A DNA stretch of 64,000 nt. Origin: Cytobacillus firmus DS1 (GTDB lineage: Bacteria > Bacillota > Bacilli > Bacillales > Cytobacillaceae). Location: assembly GCF_000565285.1 (NCBI RefSeq), contig NZ_APVL01000016.1:21324-85323 (forward strand), given 5' to 3'. The translations under genes were made by a program, and so were the position numbers. Under the pieces are notes generated by a model. It searched no databases and was not told where the DNA came from. It worked only from the letters and a program-made list of their open reading frames with translations. Below are positions 1 to 9,266 of the stretch, piece by piece; the first letter of the stretch is position 1, and each line of letters starts with the position of its first letter.

Positions 1-1351
1 CTTCAAGTTTCATGCCACGGGATGCCTTAACCAGCACAATGGTTTCCTGGTCGACATGTTTCTTCAGTTCTTGAATCAGATTCTGTTTGTCAGTAAAGGC
101 TGCCACCCGTTCCTGAGGCAGGACTTCCTTCGCCCCCTTGGCGATAAATTCGCCAAGCTTGCCGAAAGTAAACACGTAATCAACCTTTTTTGCATCCACA
201 GATTTTCCAATGGAGTAATGGAAATCCTCCTCCTGCGGACCAAGCTCCAGCATATCACCAAGAACGAGAACTTTCTTTTTATAACCAGGCAGATTTGCGA
301 CCAGCTCAATGGCCGCATTCATGGATGTCGGACTGGCATTATAGGCATCATTAATGATTTTTTCACCCATTTTGCCCTCGAGAAGCTCCATTCTCATATT
401 CGTCAGCTTTAAGCTTGCAAAGCCTTCGTTCATCTTTTCGTACGGAACGCCGAAATGAGATGCTGCAATCATCGCTGCCAGGGCATTGAGAACATTATGG
501 GTGCCCAGCACAGGGAGGTAAAATTCCTCGCTGGATGCATTGATCCCGAATGTGCTGCCGCTGTCATTCTGCTTGATATCCACCGGATATACGTCGTTTT
601 TCCCGGTTCTCCCAAAAGTTCTTAATGCAGCCGAACCATTGTAGGTCTTCAAATTTTCATCAAGAAGAGGCTCATCACCATAATAAATAACCAGTCCATT
701 TTCCCGAAGGCCATTTATGATCTCCAGCTTCGCTTCTGCAATTCCTTCTCTGGAACCTAAATCCTGCAGATGGGATTCACCTATATTCGTAATGATCACT
801 GCGTCCGGCCGGGCAAGCTTCGTAAGAAAATCGATTTCTCCCCTGCCGCTCATTCCCATTTCCAGCACGGCGATTTCTGTATCATCCTCAAGTGCCAGAA
901 TGGTTAATGGCAGACCGATATGGTTGTTATAGTTGCCTTCCGTTTTTTGAACCTTATATTTTAGTGACAGAAGGTTTGCGGTCATATCCTTGGTCGTTGT
1001 TTTGCCGTTGCTTCCTGTAATTCCTGCGACCTTTACCTTTAATTCATTACGATAGCTTCTTGCCAATTCCTGAAGAGCCGTCAGGGTATCTTCGACGATC
1101 AGGATTGGAAGATGAAGAGGGGGATTAGGAACATCCTTTTGCCAAAAAGCCGCGGCTGCCCCCTTTTCAATGGCATCTTCTACAAATCGGTGGCCGTCCG
1201 AATTTTCCCCTTTGAACGGGACGAACAAATTACCCCGCCCGATTTTTCTGGAGTCAATGCTGACGCCCTGTATGGATGTATTGTGAAAAGATGAAACATC
1301 ATTCTCAATCTTTATCATTTGTTCAATTTCCTGAAGTGTTTTCTTTATCAT
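1..1351 (-). CDS. murF: UDP-N-acetylmuramoyl-tripeptide--D-alanyl-D-alanine ligase MurF (3' end cut by window)
   Basis: This cytoplasmic Mur ligase adds D-Ala-D-Ala to UDP-MurNAc-tripeptide, the last cytoplasmic step in building the peptidoglycan precursor. About 450 codons are visible. The N-terminal substrate domain is followed by the ATP loop GITGSNGKTTTK at residues 110-121, and the visible end VLVKASRGMKLE matches the usual MurF C-terminus. Only a few residues should therefore be missing past the window edge. The ATG lies at 1351 behind a GGAGGCGCC-type ribosome binding site. The gene lies directly downstream of ddl, whose product makes its D-Ala-D-Ala substrate, in the same direction; a weak hairpin separates the two. 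Confidence 0.95.
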   Translation of the reverse strand, partial: MIKKTLQEIEQMIKIENDVSSFHNTSIQGVSIDSRKIGRGNLFVPFKGENSDGHRFVEDAIEKGAAAAFWQKDVPNPPLHLPILIVEDTLTALQELARSYRNELKVKVAGITGSNGKTTTKDMTANLLSLKYKVQKTEGNYNNHIGLPLTILALEDDTEIAVLEMGMSGRGEIDFLTKLARPDAVIITNIGESHLQDLGSREGIAEAKLEIINGLRENGLVIYYGDEPLLDENLKTYNGSAALRTFGRTGKNDVYPVDIKQNDSGSTFGINASSEEFYLPVLGTHNVLNALAAMIAASHFGVPYEKMNEGFASLKLTNMRMELLEGKMGEKIINDAYNASPTSMNAAIELVANLPGYKKKVLVLGDMLELGPQEEDFHYSIGKSVDAKKVDYVFTFGKLGEFIAKGAKEVLPQERVAAFTDKQNLIQELKKHVDQETIVLVKASRGMKLE

Positions 1352-1404
1352 ATGGCGCCTCCTATTTCGGCATTATGAGCTCATAATGCCAGTTATGTAT
1401 GAAC

Positions 1405-1437
1405 AAAAGGAACACGACAAAAATGCCGTGTTTCCTT
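1405..1437 (-). terminator. Hairpin between ddl and murF, probably weak terminator or attenuator
   Basis: On the minus strand AAGGAAACACGGC pairs with GTCGTGTTCCTT, with one bulge and one G-U pair. A short T-rich tract (TTTTGTT) follows. It lies in the 100-nt gap downstream of ddl. It may set the level of read-through into murF rather than stop transcription fully. Confidence 0.5.
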
Positions 1438-1453
1438 CAACAATTATGTCTTA

Positions 1454-2530
1454 TTACATTGTGTGTTTAATGCTTTGTTTCTCAGCATGGCGTTCGATGG
1501 CCAGATTGACCAGCCTTTCGATCAGCTGAGGATATTCTACTCCCGTATGCTTCCACAGAAGAGGAAACATGCTGAAAGGTGTAAAGCCTGGCATTGTATT
1601 GACTTCATTAATGTATAGCTTACCCTCTCTTGTTAAAAAGAAATCCGCTCTGACCAGACCTGAGCAGTCAAGGGCTTTAAATGCTTTAATGGCCATGTCC
1701 CTCAGTTCACTGTACTCAATTTCTGAGATTTCAGCAGGAATGATCAATGCAGTGTCCCCATCTTCATATTTGGCTTTATAGTCATAGAATTCAACTTTCG
1801 GGACAATCTCGCCGGCAACAGAGCATTCCGGATTATCATTCCCCAGCACGCCAGCTTCAATTTCTCTTGCAGTGACGCCTTCTTCGATAATGATTTTACG
1901 GTCAAATTGGAAAGCTTCTTTAAATGCTCCCTCAAGCTCTGAGCGGTTCATGCACTTGCTGATGCCCACACTGGAACCCAGGTTGGCCGGTTTTACGAAA
2001 CACGGGTAGCCGAGTTCTTTTTCCACTTTTTCATACGCTGCCTCTGTTTCATTTTCCCACTCACTGCGGATAAACCAGACATACTTCACCTGCGGCAGGC
2101 CAGCCTGTGCAAATATATTCTTCATGATGACCTTATCCATGCCCGCAGATGAAGCCAATACTCCATTCCCCACATATGGCAGGTTTAAGAGCTCCAGCAG
2201 CCCCTGAACTGTGCCGTCTTCCCCATTCGGACCGTGAAGCAGCGGGAAGATGACATCAAATGGGCCTTTCTCCTGAGCATCCTGGAAAAGGGTCGGTGCC
2301 AATGCTGTTGGAGGAAGTGCTTCCCCATGGGAGAATTCCAGCTCCTTTACATTGGAAACAGGCCCTTGCAATTGAGGTCCTTTCACCCATCGGCCTTCTT
2401 CTGATATATAAATAGGATGAATTTCAAATTTCTCTAAATCCAATGCTTTAATGACAGCCATTGCAGTTTGCATAGATACTTTATGCTCTGCAGATTTTCC
2501 GCCGTATAAAAGGCCAACCTTTGTTTTCAT
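1454..2530 (-). CDS. ddl: D-alanine--D-alanine ligase
   Basis: An ATP-grasp enzyme of 358 aa that joins two D-alanines in the cytoplasm for peptidoglycan synthesis. The N-terminus [19 protein letters not shown] carries the family GGxSxEhxVS signature. The glycine-rich loop LGSSVGISK and the C-terminal metal and ATP motif [10 protein letters not shown] are intact. Length is normal for the family. I chose ATG 2530 because GGAGG sits 8 nt upstream; an in-frame start at 2545 would overlap that site. MurF follows downstream, as in many Bacillaceae. Confidence 0.96.
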   Translation of the reverse strand: MKTKVGLLYGGKSAEHKVSMQTAMAVIKALDLEKFEIHPIYISEEGRWVKGPQLQGPVSNVKELEFSHGEALPPTALAPTLFQDAQEKGPFDVIFPLLHGPNGEDGTVQGLLELLNLPYVGNGVLASSAGMDKVIMKNIFAQAGLPQVKYVWFIRSEWENETEAAYEKVEKELGYPCFVKPANLGSSVGISKCMNRSELEGAFKEAFQFDRKIIIEEGVTAREIEAGVLGNDNPECSVAGEIVPKVEFYDYKAKYEDGDTALIIPAEISEIEYSELRDMAIKAFKALDCSGLVRADFFLTREGKLYINEVNTMPGFTPFSMFPLLWKHTGVEYPQLIERLVNLAIERHAEKQSIKHTM

Positions 2531-2654
2531 AAAAAGAACCTCCAATATTCAATAACCGGCTTCTCAAGCCGTTTTATTTTTCTTAAGGATTTATATGTTC
2601 ATTCAAGCTACTCTATATTGTAACACTTTCACATTTAAGAAAGGGAGTGATTAC

Positions 2655-2723
2655 ATGTTCAATTCTTCAGGAATTTTTTTCTGCACGTACGCCCATATTT
2701 CTATATGTATGACAGAGCGCTGA
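2655..2723 (+). CDS. Possible 22-aa peptide ORF with strong ribosome binding site
   Basis: ATG 2655 is preceded by AAGGGAGTGATTAC, close to the complement of the 16S tail. It opens a 22-codon frame (start MFNSSGIFFCTY) ending at TGA 2721-2723. An inverted repeat AAAAGGAAA/TTTCCTTTT (about 2724-2755) follows at once. There is no homology that I recognise. The rest of the 400-nt gap between ddl and the symporter is AT-rich and holds only the promoters. The peptide may be real, or the ribosome binding site may be fortuitous. Confidence 0.3.
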   Translation: MFNSSGIFFCTYAHISICMTER

Positions 2724-2865
2724 AAAAGGAAACTTAAACAAAATAATTTCCTTTTCTGGCAATAATTATTTTAGGAAAACGTTTACCTGCCTCCCTTAGT
2801 GCAAATCCCTTAATCCTCAAGTAATAATCAGAGTTTTTTTATTATTATAACAAAAGTTTTATCTA

Positions 2866-2894
2866 TTAACTTTTACAGCAAAACAGGATATAAT
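2866..2894 (+). promoter_or_regulatory. SigA-type promoter of the symporter gene
   Basis: TTAACT at 2866-2871 and a perfect TATAAT at 2889-2894 are separated by 17 bp. They lie 43 nt upstream of the ATG at 2938, which has TAGGAGGA as its ribosome binding site. Confidence 0.65.
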
Positions 2895-2937
2895 CCCCCT
2901 AACAAAAACAATTGTATTTTTTAGGAGGACAAAAATA

Positions 2938-4128
2938 ATGAAGTTCGGTTTGCTTCCCAGAATTATTGCAGCTATTGCATTAGGTATTTTAATAGGTTCT
3001 TTTTCTCCCCAATGGCTTATTCAGGTATTTGCTACTTTTAATGGGCTGTTCGGAAACTTTCTTGGTTTCGCGATTCCGTTAATTATTATCGGGTTCATCG
3101 CGCCAGGAATCGGCAGCATGGGAAAAGGCGCAGGGAAACTGCTTGGGATTACAACCGGTTTTGCCTATGCTTCTACGATCTCTGCCGGTTTAGTCGCCTA
3201 TTTTTCTGCGACGGTGTTATATCCTGTTCTATTAAAAAACCAAAGCTTCAAAGAGTTTGAGAATCCTGAGGATGCTTTGCTTGCCCCCTTTTTCCAGGTG
3301 GACATGCCTCCTGTAATGGGGGTCATGACGGCACTGCTGATTTCTTTCACCTTAGGTCTGGGATTGGCCGCAATCAAAGGAAACACTCTGCAAAATGCAA
3401 TGAATGATTTCCGTGATATTATTGAAAAACTGATTGAAAAGGTCATCATTCCATTGCTTCCTGTCCATATCTTTGGGATTTTCGCCAATATGACGCAGGG
3501 CGGCCAGGTCGGCTCCATTATTTCTGTATTTGCCAAAGTCTTTGTCATGATTATTGCACTTCATCTTTTATTTTTACTGCTTCAATATTCAGCGGCTGGC
3601 AGCCTGATGAAAGCCAATCCGCTAAGGCTAATGAAAAATATGATGCCTGCTTACTTTACGGCTCTTGGAACCCAGTCATCCGCCTCCACGATTCCTGTTA
3701 CGCTTAAACAAGTTAAAAAGCTTGGTGCACGCGAAAAAGTTGCGGATTTCTCTGTTCCATTACTTGCAACGATTCATCTCTCCGGAAGCACAATCACCAT
3801 TGTGAGCTGTGCGATCGCCGTAATGATGCTGCAGGGTCAAACAACATCATTTGCAGAAATCCTGCCTTTCATCTTAATGCTTGGAATCACAATGATCGCG
3901 GCTCCAGGTGTTCCTGGAGGAGCTGTCATGGCCGCACTGGGTCTGCTTGAAAGCATGCTCGGATTCAATGAAACCATGCTTGCGCTAATGATTGCCCTTT
4001 ACCTTGCCCAGGACAGCTTCGGAACTGCGTGCAATGTAACAGGGGACGGTGCGCTGACCCTGCTGTCTGATAAGGTAAGCGGCAAAGAGAAGAAGCTTCA
4101 GCCCCAATCGGCTGTGAAAGCTGGCTGA
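2938..4128 (+). CDS. Dicarboxylate/amino acid:cation symporter (DAACS family)
   Basis: A 396-aa polytopic inner-membrane carrier that is likely to take up glutamate, aspartate, serine or C4-dicarboxylates together with Na+ or H+. Hydrophobic segments start at residue 5. The family's serine-rich re-entrant loop is seen as GTQSSASTIPVTL (about residue 243), and the second re-entrant region as APGVPGGAVMAALG (about residue 320). It is a single-gene transcript with its own promoter and a strong terminator. The substrate cannot be decided from sequence. Confidence 0.88.
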   Translation: MKFGLLPRIIAAIALGILIGSFSPQWLIQVFATFNGLFGNFLGFAIPLIIIGFIAPGIGSMGKGAGKLLGITTGFAYASTISAGLVAYFSATVLYPVLLKNQSFKEFENPEDALLAPFFQVDMPPVMGVMTALLISFTLGLGLAAIKGNTLQNAMNDFRDIIEKLIEKVIIPLLPVHIFGIFANMTQGGQVGSIISVFAKVFVMIIALHLLFLLLQYSAAGSLMKANPLRLMKNMMPAYFTALGTQSSASTIPVTLKQVKKLGAREKVADFSVPLLATIHLSGSTITIVSCAIAVMMLQGQTTSFAEILPFILMLGITMIAAPGVPGGAVMAALGLLESMLGFNETMLALMIALYLAQDSFGTACNVTGDGALTLLSDKVSGKEKKLQPQSAVKAG

Positions 4129-4132
4129 TTGA

Positions 4133-4167
4133 AAAAAAGATGTCCCTGTTGGGGCATCTTTTTTTGG
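4133..4167 (+). terminator. Rho-independent terminator of the symporter gene
   Basis: AAAAAAGATGCCCC-type stem (AAAAAAGATGTCCC with GGGGCATCTTTTTTT) just after the stop codon, ending in a run of seven T. Confidence 0.85.
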
Positions 4168-4264
4168 TGTTACTATTTTCACTGCTGAGATTTGCAGGCT
4201 TATGGTCACTTGGCGCGGCATCCGTAACTGGGGAAGTGCAAAAAATATATATATTTTCTGGATT

Positions 4265-4684
4265 TTACTTAACAATCAAAACAGGAGCTTTCACACGTTT
4301 GGCTATTTTATGGCTGACACTTCCGAGCACCATTTCCTGGAGCGTATTCAGACCCCGGCTGCCCACTACAGCAACATCAAAATCCATTTTGTTGGCAAAT
4401 TCCACAATAGCTGGTCCAGGCTCTCCCAGCAGGATCTTTATTTCATATGAAATGTCCTTTTCTTTTAATAATTTTTCTATTGGCTCTAAACGCTTTTTCC
4501 TCACCTGGTCCACTATACTTTTATCAAAATGATGAAGGATATCTTCTTTTGAGGTCTGGCCATCAACGGCATACACTACGGTTATTTCAGAATCAGGATT
4601 CTGTTCAGCCAGTTGAATGGCTTTAGCGGCTGCCCGAATGGAATGATCAGATCCATCTGCAGCCATCAATATTTTTTTAAACAC
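4265..4684 (-). CDS. Universal stress protein (UspA family)
   Basis: A small (139 aa) cytoplasmic alpha/beta protein of the Usp family. The N-terminus MFKKILMAADGSDHS gives the first strand with the conserved Asp. The C-terminal ATP-binding signature is present as VGSRGLNTLQEMVLGS, which fits G-x2-G-x9-GS and suggests the ATP-binding class. Translation starts at a GTG (4684) behind GGTGAGG. It lies downstream of a SulP transporter on the same strand, a common pairing in Bacillaceae, but a terminator separates them. Its exact role is unknown. Confidence 0.9.
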   Translation of the reverse strand: MFKKILMAADGSDHSIRAAAKAIQLAEQNPDSEITVVYAVDGQTSKEDILHHFDKSIVDQVRKKRLEPIEKLLKEKDISYEIKILLGEPGPAIVEFANKMDFDVAVVGSRGLNTLQEMVLGSVSHKIAKRVKAPVLIVK

Positions 4685-4717
4685 AGAGCCTCACCCCTAA
4701 AATATTCTTATAAAGAA

Positions 4718-4747
4718 AATACCACAGTCAGAGCTGACTGTGGTATT
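4718..4747 (-). terminator. Terminator downstream of the SulP gene
   Basis: Perfect 13-bp stem AATACCACAGTCA/TGACTGTGGTATT with a four-base loop. TTTTCTTTA follows on the minus strand. Confidence 0.85.
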
Positions 4748-4760
4748 TATTACAATATTA

Positions 4761-6227
4761 TTAATGGCCGGATAATTTCGCACCAGGTTTGCGGTGAACG
4801 GCCAACCGTTCAATCAAATTTAAGCTTGGCGCGTTTAACCCTGATAGGCGGACCAGCACACCATTGTCCCGAAGCTTTAATACAATCTTATCGATGGCAG
4901 CGACACCTGAGTCATCCCAGACATGCGCCTGTGAAAAGTCGATTTCTACTTCTTTTAATTCCTCATTAAAGTCGAATGCCGCTACAAGTTCATCTACAGA
5001 GGCAAAGAAAACCTGGCCTGTTACAGCGTATATTTTCTTATCTCCTTCAACTCGTGATGCAACATGCATTTTTGAAATTTTAGCCACAAAGAATATCGCA
5101 CTCAGGATGATCCCAGCGAAAACTCCTTTTGATAAGTCATGAGTGAAAACAGTTGTAACAGTCGTTACTACCATTACAATCGAATCTGTGACAGGCGCCT
5201 TAGCAAGTCCCTTAATGGATGACCAGTCAAATGTTCCGATCGATACCATGATCATAACACCAACTAGGGCAGCCATCGGTATTTGCACGACAATATTACC
5301 TAATACTAGAATCAGAAACATCAGGAATGCACCCGCTACTATCGTTGACAATCTGCCTCTTCCGCCGGATTTCACATTTATAACGGACTGTCCAATCATG
5401 GCACAGCCTGCCATTCCGCCGAATAGACCTGCCACGATATTCGCAATTCCCTGTCCGCGGCTTTCCATATTCTTATCACTGGCCGTATCGGTCATGTCAT
5501 CCACTATAGATGCAGTCAGCAAGGATTCAAGCAAGCCCACGATCGCAAGGGCAATAGAATAAGGGAAAATAATCTTCAGAGTCTCAAGGTTCAAAGGAAC
5601 ATCCGGTATAAAGAAGGCCGGAAGAGCTGATGTGATAGTCCCCATGTCGCCAACTGTACGCACATCACTCTTGGTCATGATGGCAATGATCGTAATAACA
5701 ATAATTGCTACCAGAGGAGATGGCACAGCTTTAGTAAATCTCGGGAAAATATAAATTATCGCCAATGCACCGGCAACCATTACATACATTACCCATGTAG
5801 CATCTGTAAACTGTTCAAGCTGCGCCATGAAAATCAGTATTGCCAGTGCGTTCACAAATCCAATCATAACAGCACGGGGAATGAATTTCATAAAGCGGGC
5901 CAGCTTAAGCACACCAAATAAAATCTGCAGAACTCCCGTCAAAATGGTCGCAGCAAATAAATACTGCAGTCCGTGATCAGCTACCAATGTAACCATTAAT
6001 AGTGCCATCGCCCCGGTTGCAGCAGAAATCATTCCAGGCCTTCCGCCAACTATTGCAATGGTTACAGCAATACAGAAAGAAGCATACAATCCAACCATTG
6101 GATCGACACCCGCAATAATTGAGAATGCAATCGCCTCAGGAATAAGCGCCAATGCTACTACGATTCCAGCAAGGATGTCTCCCTTCACATTGCCAAACCA
6201 TTGTTCTTTTTTTGTTAAAACTCTCAA
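4761..6227 (-). CDS. SulP family anion transporter with STAS domain
   Basis: A 488-aa membrane permease. The N-terminal part (about residues 12-390) is a chain of hydrophobic helices with the SulP-type start [20 protein letters not shown]. The last 90 residues form a STAS domain with the conserved stretch DSGVAAIDK. Family members move sulfate, bicarbonate or other anions with Na+ or H+; the substrate here is unknown. Translation starts at TTG 6227, with AGAGGTG about 5 nt upstream. The length is close to that of short bacterial SulP proteins. Confidence 0.92.
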   Translation of the reverse strand: MRVLTKKEQWFGNVKGDILAGIVVALALIPEAIAFSIIAGVDPMVGLYASFCIAVTIAIVGGRPGMISAATGAMALLMVTLVADHGLQYLFAATILTGVLQILFGVLKLARFMKFIPRAVMIGFVNALAILIFMAQLEQFTDATWVMYVMVAGALAIIYIFPRFTKAVPSPLVAIIVITIIAIMTKSDVRTVGDMGTITSALPAFFIPDVPLNLETLKIIFPYSIALAIVGLLESLLTASIVDDMTDTASDKNMESRGQGIANIVAGLFGGMAGCAMIGQSVINVKSGGRGRLSTIVAGAFLMFLILVLGNIVVQIPMAALVGVMIMVSIGTFDWSSIKGLAKAPVTDSIVMVVTTVTTVFTHDLSKGVFAGIILSAIFFVAKISKMHVASRVEGDKKIYAVTGQVFFASVDELVAAFDFNEELKEVEIDFSQAHVWDDSGVAAIDKIVLKLRDNGVLVRLSGLNAPSLNLIERLAVHRKPGAKLSGH

Positions 6228-6407
6228 ATAAACACCTCTTTTTAATAGATTTATAGTAATGACTTTGAACTCTCATCAAAGTCGGGCCGACAAAAACATA
6301 TAGAATCATAACACATTTACTTATATTTACAAGACCGCATGTAAGCGTGAACACCCCTTAAAATCTTGTTTTTTCTTTTGAAATCTCACGATTACTATGT
6401 ATCCAAA

Positions 6408-6437
6408 AAAAAACGACCCTGAAACAGAGTCATTTTT
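6408..6437 (-). terminator. Terminator of the VOC protein gene
   Basis: On the minus strand ATGACTCTG and CAGGGTCGT form a stem containing G-U pairs, followed by a run of nine T. It starts within the stop region of the VOC gene. Confidence 0.75.
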
Positions 6438-6819
6438 AACCGATAGGTGAACAAATCTCAATATAATGCCCATCCGGATCTTCTACATATGCCACTTTCT
6501 GTCCCCAAGGCTTTTCAACAGGCTCGAGCAGGACTGGCACCCCTGCGTCCTTGAGCTTTTCAACAACGGCTTCCACTTCTTCCGTCACAAAACCAAGCTC
6601 GAATGTCTGCTCCTTCCTCACTCCATCCGGTATCGGCAGCCCGGTGACTTCCCGTCCGCCTTCTCTCGTATTGAAGGAAAGAATGGTGCTGCCTGTATCA
6701 TACTCGATGTAAGTTCCAAATTCATTTCTCAGCTTTAGGCCCAGCAATTCACCATAAAAATGTTTCGTTCTTTCCAGGCTTTCCGCATATAAAATGACAT
6801 AACCCATCTTCAATTCCAA
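6436..6819 (-). CDS. VOC family protein (glyoxalase/bleomycin resistance fold)
   Basis: A protein of about 127 aa with two beta-alpha-beta-beta-beta modules. The first opens with VILYAESLERTKHFYGELLGL. The C-terminal metal-site strand reads VEDPDGHYIEI, with the conserved Glu near the end. These proteins include lyases, dioxygenases and antibiotic-binding proteins; the substrate cannot be assigned. I chose TTG 6819 because GAGGTG lies 6 nt upstream. An ATG at 6807 is the alternative, and the frame is open upstream to 6849. It is a single gene with its own terminator. Confidence 0.85.
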   Translation of the reverse strand: MELKMGYVILYAESLERTKHFYGELLGLKLRNEFGTYIEYDTGSTILSFNTREGGREVTGLPIPDGVRKEQTFELGFVTEEVEAVVEKLKDAGVPVLLEPVEKPWGQKVAYVEDPDGHYIEICSPIG

Positions 6820-6948
6820 TATGTTCACCTCTTCAAAATTTCTATTCATGATATGATTTCAATATGGGAGGTATTTTCTCCTTTTAAAAGAATGTATAAA
6901 CTTTGGAATTATGATTAATAGAGGTGCAGTATTTTTACTAAAGTTTAA

Positions 6949-7446
6949 TGGAGGTGTACCTGCTATGATCGAAAAGACAGCCCTGAGTGGAAAAAATGGG
7001 ATGCTCCCTATTTTCCTCTTGAGCCCAAAAACTTTGAAACGTATAAACAGGAATTTCTCCAAAAAGCAGAAGAACAACCGCCTCTCAGCATGGTAATTGA
7101 AGCATCTGGAAAAGTGATCGGCACCGTGGGATATTACTGGGAGCATTGCGGTTCTAACTGGCTTGAAGCTGGAATTATTATTTACGATCCTGATTATTGG
7201 AATGGCGGGTATGGCACGGAAGCACTTACTCTCTGGGTGGATTATCTTTTTTCATCCCTCCCGCTTGCCCGGGTGGGCATTACCACCTGGTCCGGCAACA
7301 AAAGAATGATGAAAGCAGCTGAAAAGATTGGCATGCAGCTTGAAGGAAGAATGCGGAAGTGCCGGATTGTAAACGGGGCATATTATGATAGCATCCGGAT
7401 GGGTGTACTGAGGGAAGAGTGGGAGAAAAGGACATCAGATAAATAA
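6949..7446 (+). pseudogene. GNAT N-acetyltransferase missing its N-terminus
   Basis: From about 6973 the frame reads YDRKDSPEWKKWDAPYFPLEP and continues into a typical GNAT core. That core has GKVIGTVGYYWEH, the acyl-CoA loop region NGGYGTEALTLWV, and RMRKCRIVNGAYYDSIRMGVL at the end. A TAA at 6946-6948 lies in frame and no start with a ribosome binding site precedes the core. The first ATG (7090) would remove the first beta strands. The 5' end has therefore probably been lost by frameshift or deletion. A shortened protein from 7090 (118 aa) is possible but unlikely to be active. Confidence 0.6.
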
Positions 7447-7471
7447 AAAGGCTCGATTTTTACGAGCCTTC
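7446..7471 (-). terminator. Terminator at the end of the cobamide operon
   Basis: Stem AAGGCTCG/CGAGCCTT with an A/T-rich loop, overlapping the cblS stop codon. On the minus strand TTTTTATTTA follows. Confidence 0.8.
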
Positions 7472-8176
7472 AAGCATGTGAAGATAACCTCCTGCAATCT
7501 TACTGATTTCTTCGGATTTCCCCTCAGGAAAAACCGCGATAAAGCAAGTAGCAGGACCAGCTGATTTATTAAGGTCCAAATGGCTTTCAAAATCATTCTC
7601 CTTAAATTCCTTATTGGAGAACAGGCCATTCAGTTCCTTCAGTATTCCTTTTGAACCAATTGGAAGAGTTATAACCTCATCTATTGAATTTATGGCTTTA
7701 AATAGTTTTAGGGGCGCCGCCTCCGCCTCCCTCTCAATCAGCTCCAGGCCAACCAAAGGGGAACCGATCACCGCCATCCTTGTATTCTCTGTATAGATTA
7801 GGGTCTCAGCAGGAAGCTCTCCCTTCCTTTTGCCAAGTACAGATAAGCCTACCGCTGATTGAAGCAGGTTAAAGTTGCTTTCTGTACTGCCGGTGATTTG
7901 CAGTTCCGTAAGGCCTAATTCATCGGCCCCCTTTTTAATGCCCCGTATAAGCTGGCCCCAGGCATCATCTCCGCAGAAATTCTGAATGGCAGCAGCAAAT
8001 GGCTGAGCACCAGCAGACATACATTCCATGACAGCGACACGGAATGAATAGTACGAAACGGTCTCGTAAGAAACCTGAACAGCATCCTGCTCTTTCTCGC
8101 CGATTGCTCCGCTGTTATCACTGGCTACCACAATCATTTCTTCAGAATTAAAAGGGAGGCTTAAGACATCCCTCAC
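7460..8176 (-). CDS. cblS: Alpha-ribazole kinase, CblS-like (ThiL/AIR-synthase fold)
   Basis: A 238-aa protein related to the ThiL/PurM ATP-binding fold, seen in VVASDNSGAIGEKEQDAV near the N-terminus and the glycine and acid pattern after it. In Geobacillus and Listeria, CblS phosphorylates alpha-ribazole to alpha-ribazole phosphate, the lower-ligand substrate of CobS. The assignment rests on the fold and on tight coupling to the ECF S-component upstream: the GTG start overlaps the upstream stop by 4 nt (GTGA). It is the last gene of the salvage operon. The kinase function is inferred from context as well as family. Confidence 0.82.
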   Translation of the reverse strand: MRDVLSLPFNSEEMIVVASDNSGAIGEKEQDAVQVSYETVSYYSFRVAVMECMSAGAQPFAAAIQNFCGDDAWGQLIRGIKKGADELGLTELQITGSTESNFNLLQSAVGLSVLGKRKGELPAETLIYTENTRMAVIGSPLVGLELIEREAEAAPLKLFKAINSIDEVITLPIGSKGILKELNGLFSNKEFKENDFESHLDLNKSAGPATCFIAVFPEGKSEEISKIAGGYLHMLEGS

Positions 8177-8667
8177 TGCTCAGCACCCGCTTTGGCCAAG
8201 GCCGGTCCCACAAGCTTGACAAGCCTTGGAATCGCTATATAAGCAATAATAGCATTAATGACAGAACCTATAAAAAGGGAAGGAACAATCGCCAGGTAAA
8301 AGGCCTGGCCCATTAAAAAGATAAACGGAAGCGGGGCTGCAAAGGCATTGCCGAGCACAAAAAGAATCCCTGCCAGAAAGAAGCGCCCTCTCTGGTATAA
8401 TGAGCTGAAAACAAAGGCTAGAAATGCCATTTCAACAGCAATCAGGAGATGGAGAGGCCCTAGAGGCAAGCCTCCCAATAATGCTGACAGCAGATGACCG
8501 ATGGCCGCAACGGCCGCTCCGCCATAGCCGCCAAGCAGCACGGCGGCAAGCAAAGCAGGAAAAGCATCCAGTGCCACGCTACCAATAACGGCAGGAACTT
8601 TAATCGCTGCACCGATTGCTGTCAGTGCAATCAGCATGGCGGCCATGCCCAATCGCATGCTTTTCAT
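8173..8667 (-). CDS. cblT: ECF transporter S component, CblT-like (alpha-ribazole uptake)
   Basis: A 164-aa, very hydrophobic protein with about five or six membrane helices. It starts MKSMRLGMAAMLIALTAIGA and has small-residue-rich helices (LGGYGGAAVAAIGH) typical of energy-coupling-factor S components. CblT proteins give alpha-ribazole specificity and share the EcfAA'T energising module, which is not in this window. It overlaps both neighbours (pduO-type gene upstream, cblS downstream), so translation is probably coupled. The ribosome binding site AGGAGGATAAATA is strong. Substrate assignment is by context. Confidence 0.85.
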   Translation of the reverse strand: MKSMRLGMAAMLIALTAIGAAIKVPAVIGSVALDAFPALLAAVLLGGYGGAAVAAIGHLLSALLGGLPLGPLHLLIAVEMAFLAFVFSSLYQRGRFFLAGILFVLGNAFAAPLPFIFLMGQAFYLAIVPSLFIGSVINAIIAYIAIPRLVKLVGPALAKAGAEQ

Positions 8668-9251
8668 TATTTATCCTCCTTGCGCTTTCCTTCACGGAAT
8701 ACATTCGCACTGCGCACATATTCCACATCTTTTTGGTTAAGACGGAAATTAATCACTCTTGCCAGGGCAAAGAAGTAATCAGATAAGCGATTCAGGAATT
8801 TCAGTGCCACTGCAGAGGTTTCCGGATCCGCTTTTTTTAGCGAGACCACAAGACGCTCCGCTCTCCGGGTTACTGTCCTGGCAATATGAATGGATGCAGA
8901 TGCTGGTGCTCCCCCAGGCAGAATAAACCTTTCCAGCTTTGGAGCTTCTTCAATCAATTTATCAATCTTAGTCTCCAAATAATCAACTGAACCCTTCGTC
9001 AATTTAAGCTCCCGTTTTTTCGTAACATTCGCAAGGTCGCCGCCACAGTCAAAAAGCTCATGCTGGATCTTCTCCAGATCCTCCAGGACATCCTGAAAAA
9101 TGGCCGGATCCAGCTGCGTCATGGCCTGCCCGACAAAACAGTTGACTTCATCCACTGTTCCATAGGCTTCAACCCTTACATCATCCTTTTCCACCCTGCC
9201 TCCAATAATGCTTGTTTTTCCCTCATCACCAGTTCGTGTATAAAGTTTCAT
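8667..9251 (-). CDS. pduO: Cob(I)yrinic acid a,c-diamide adenosyltransferase, PduO type
   Basis: A 194-aa ATP:corrinoid adenosyltransferase that places the 5'-deoxyadenosyl group on reduced corrinoids in the cytoplasm. The N-terminal ATP-binding signature is clear (YTRTGDEGKTSIIGG). The central helix motif FILPGGAPASASIHIARTV and the C-terminal RLSDYFFALAR are also present, all typical of the PduO/CobAT trimer family. The ATG at 9251 follows GGGGAATCGCTG. In this operon it would adenosylate imported cobinamide or cobyric acid before CbiZ, CbiB and CobU act. Confidence 0.95.
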   Translation of the reverse strand: MKLYTRTGDEGKTSIIGGRVEKDDVRVEAYGTVDEVNCFVGQAMTQLDPAIFQDVLEDLEKIQHELFDCGGDLANVTKKRELKLTKGSVDYLETKIDKLIEEAPKLERFILPGGAPASASIHIARTVTRRAERLVVSLKKADPETSAVALKFLNRLSDYFFALARVINFRLNQKDVEYVRSANVFREGKRKEDK

Positions 9252-9266
9252 CAGCGATTCCCCATT

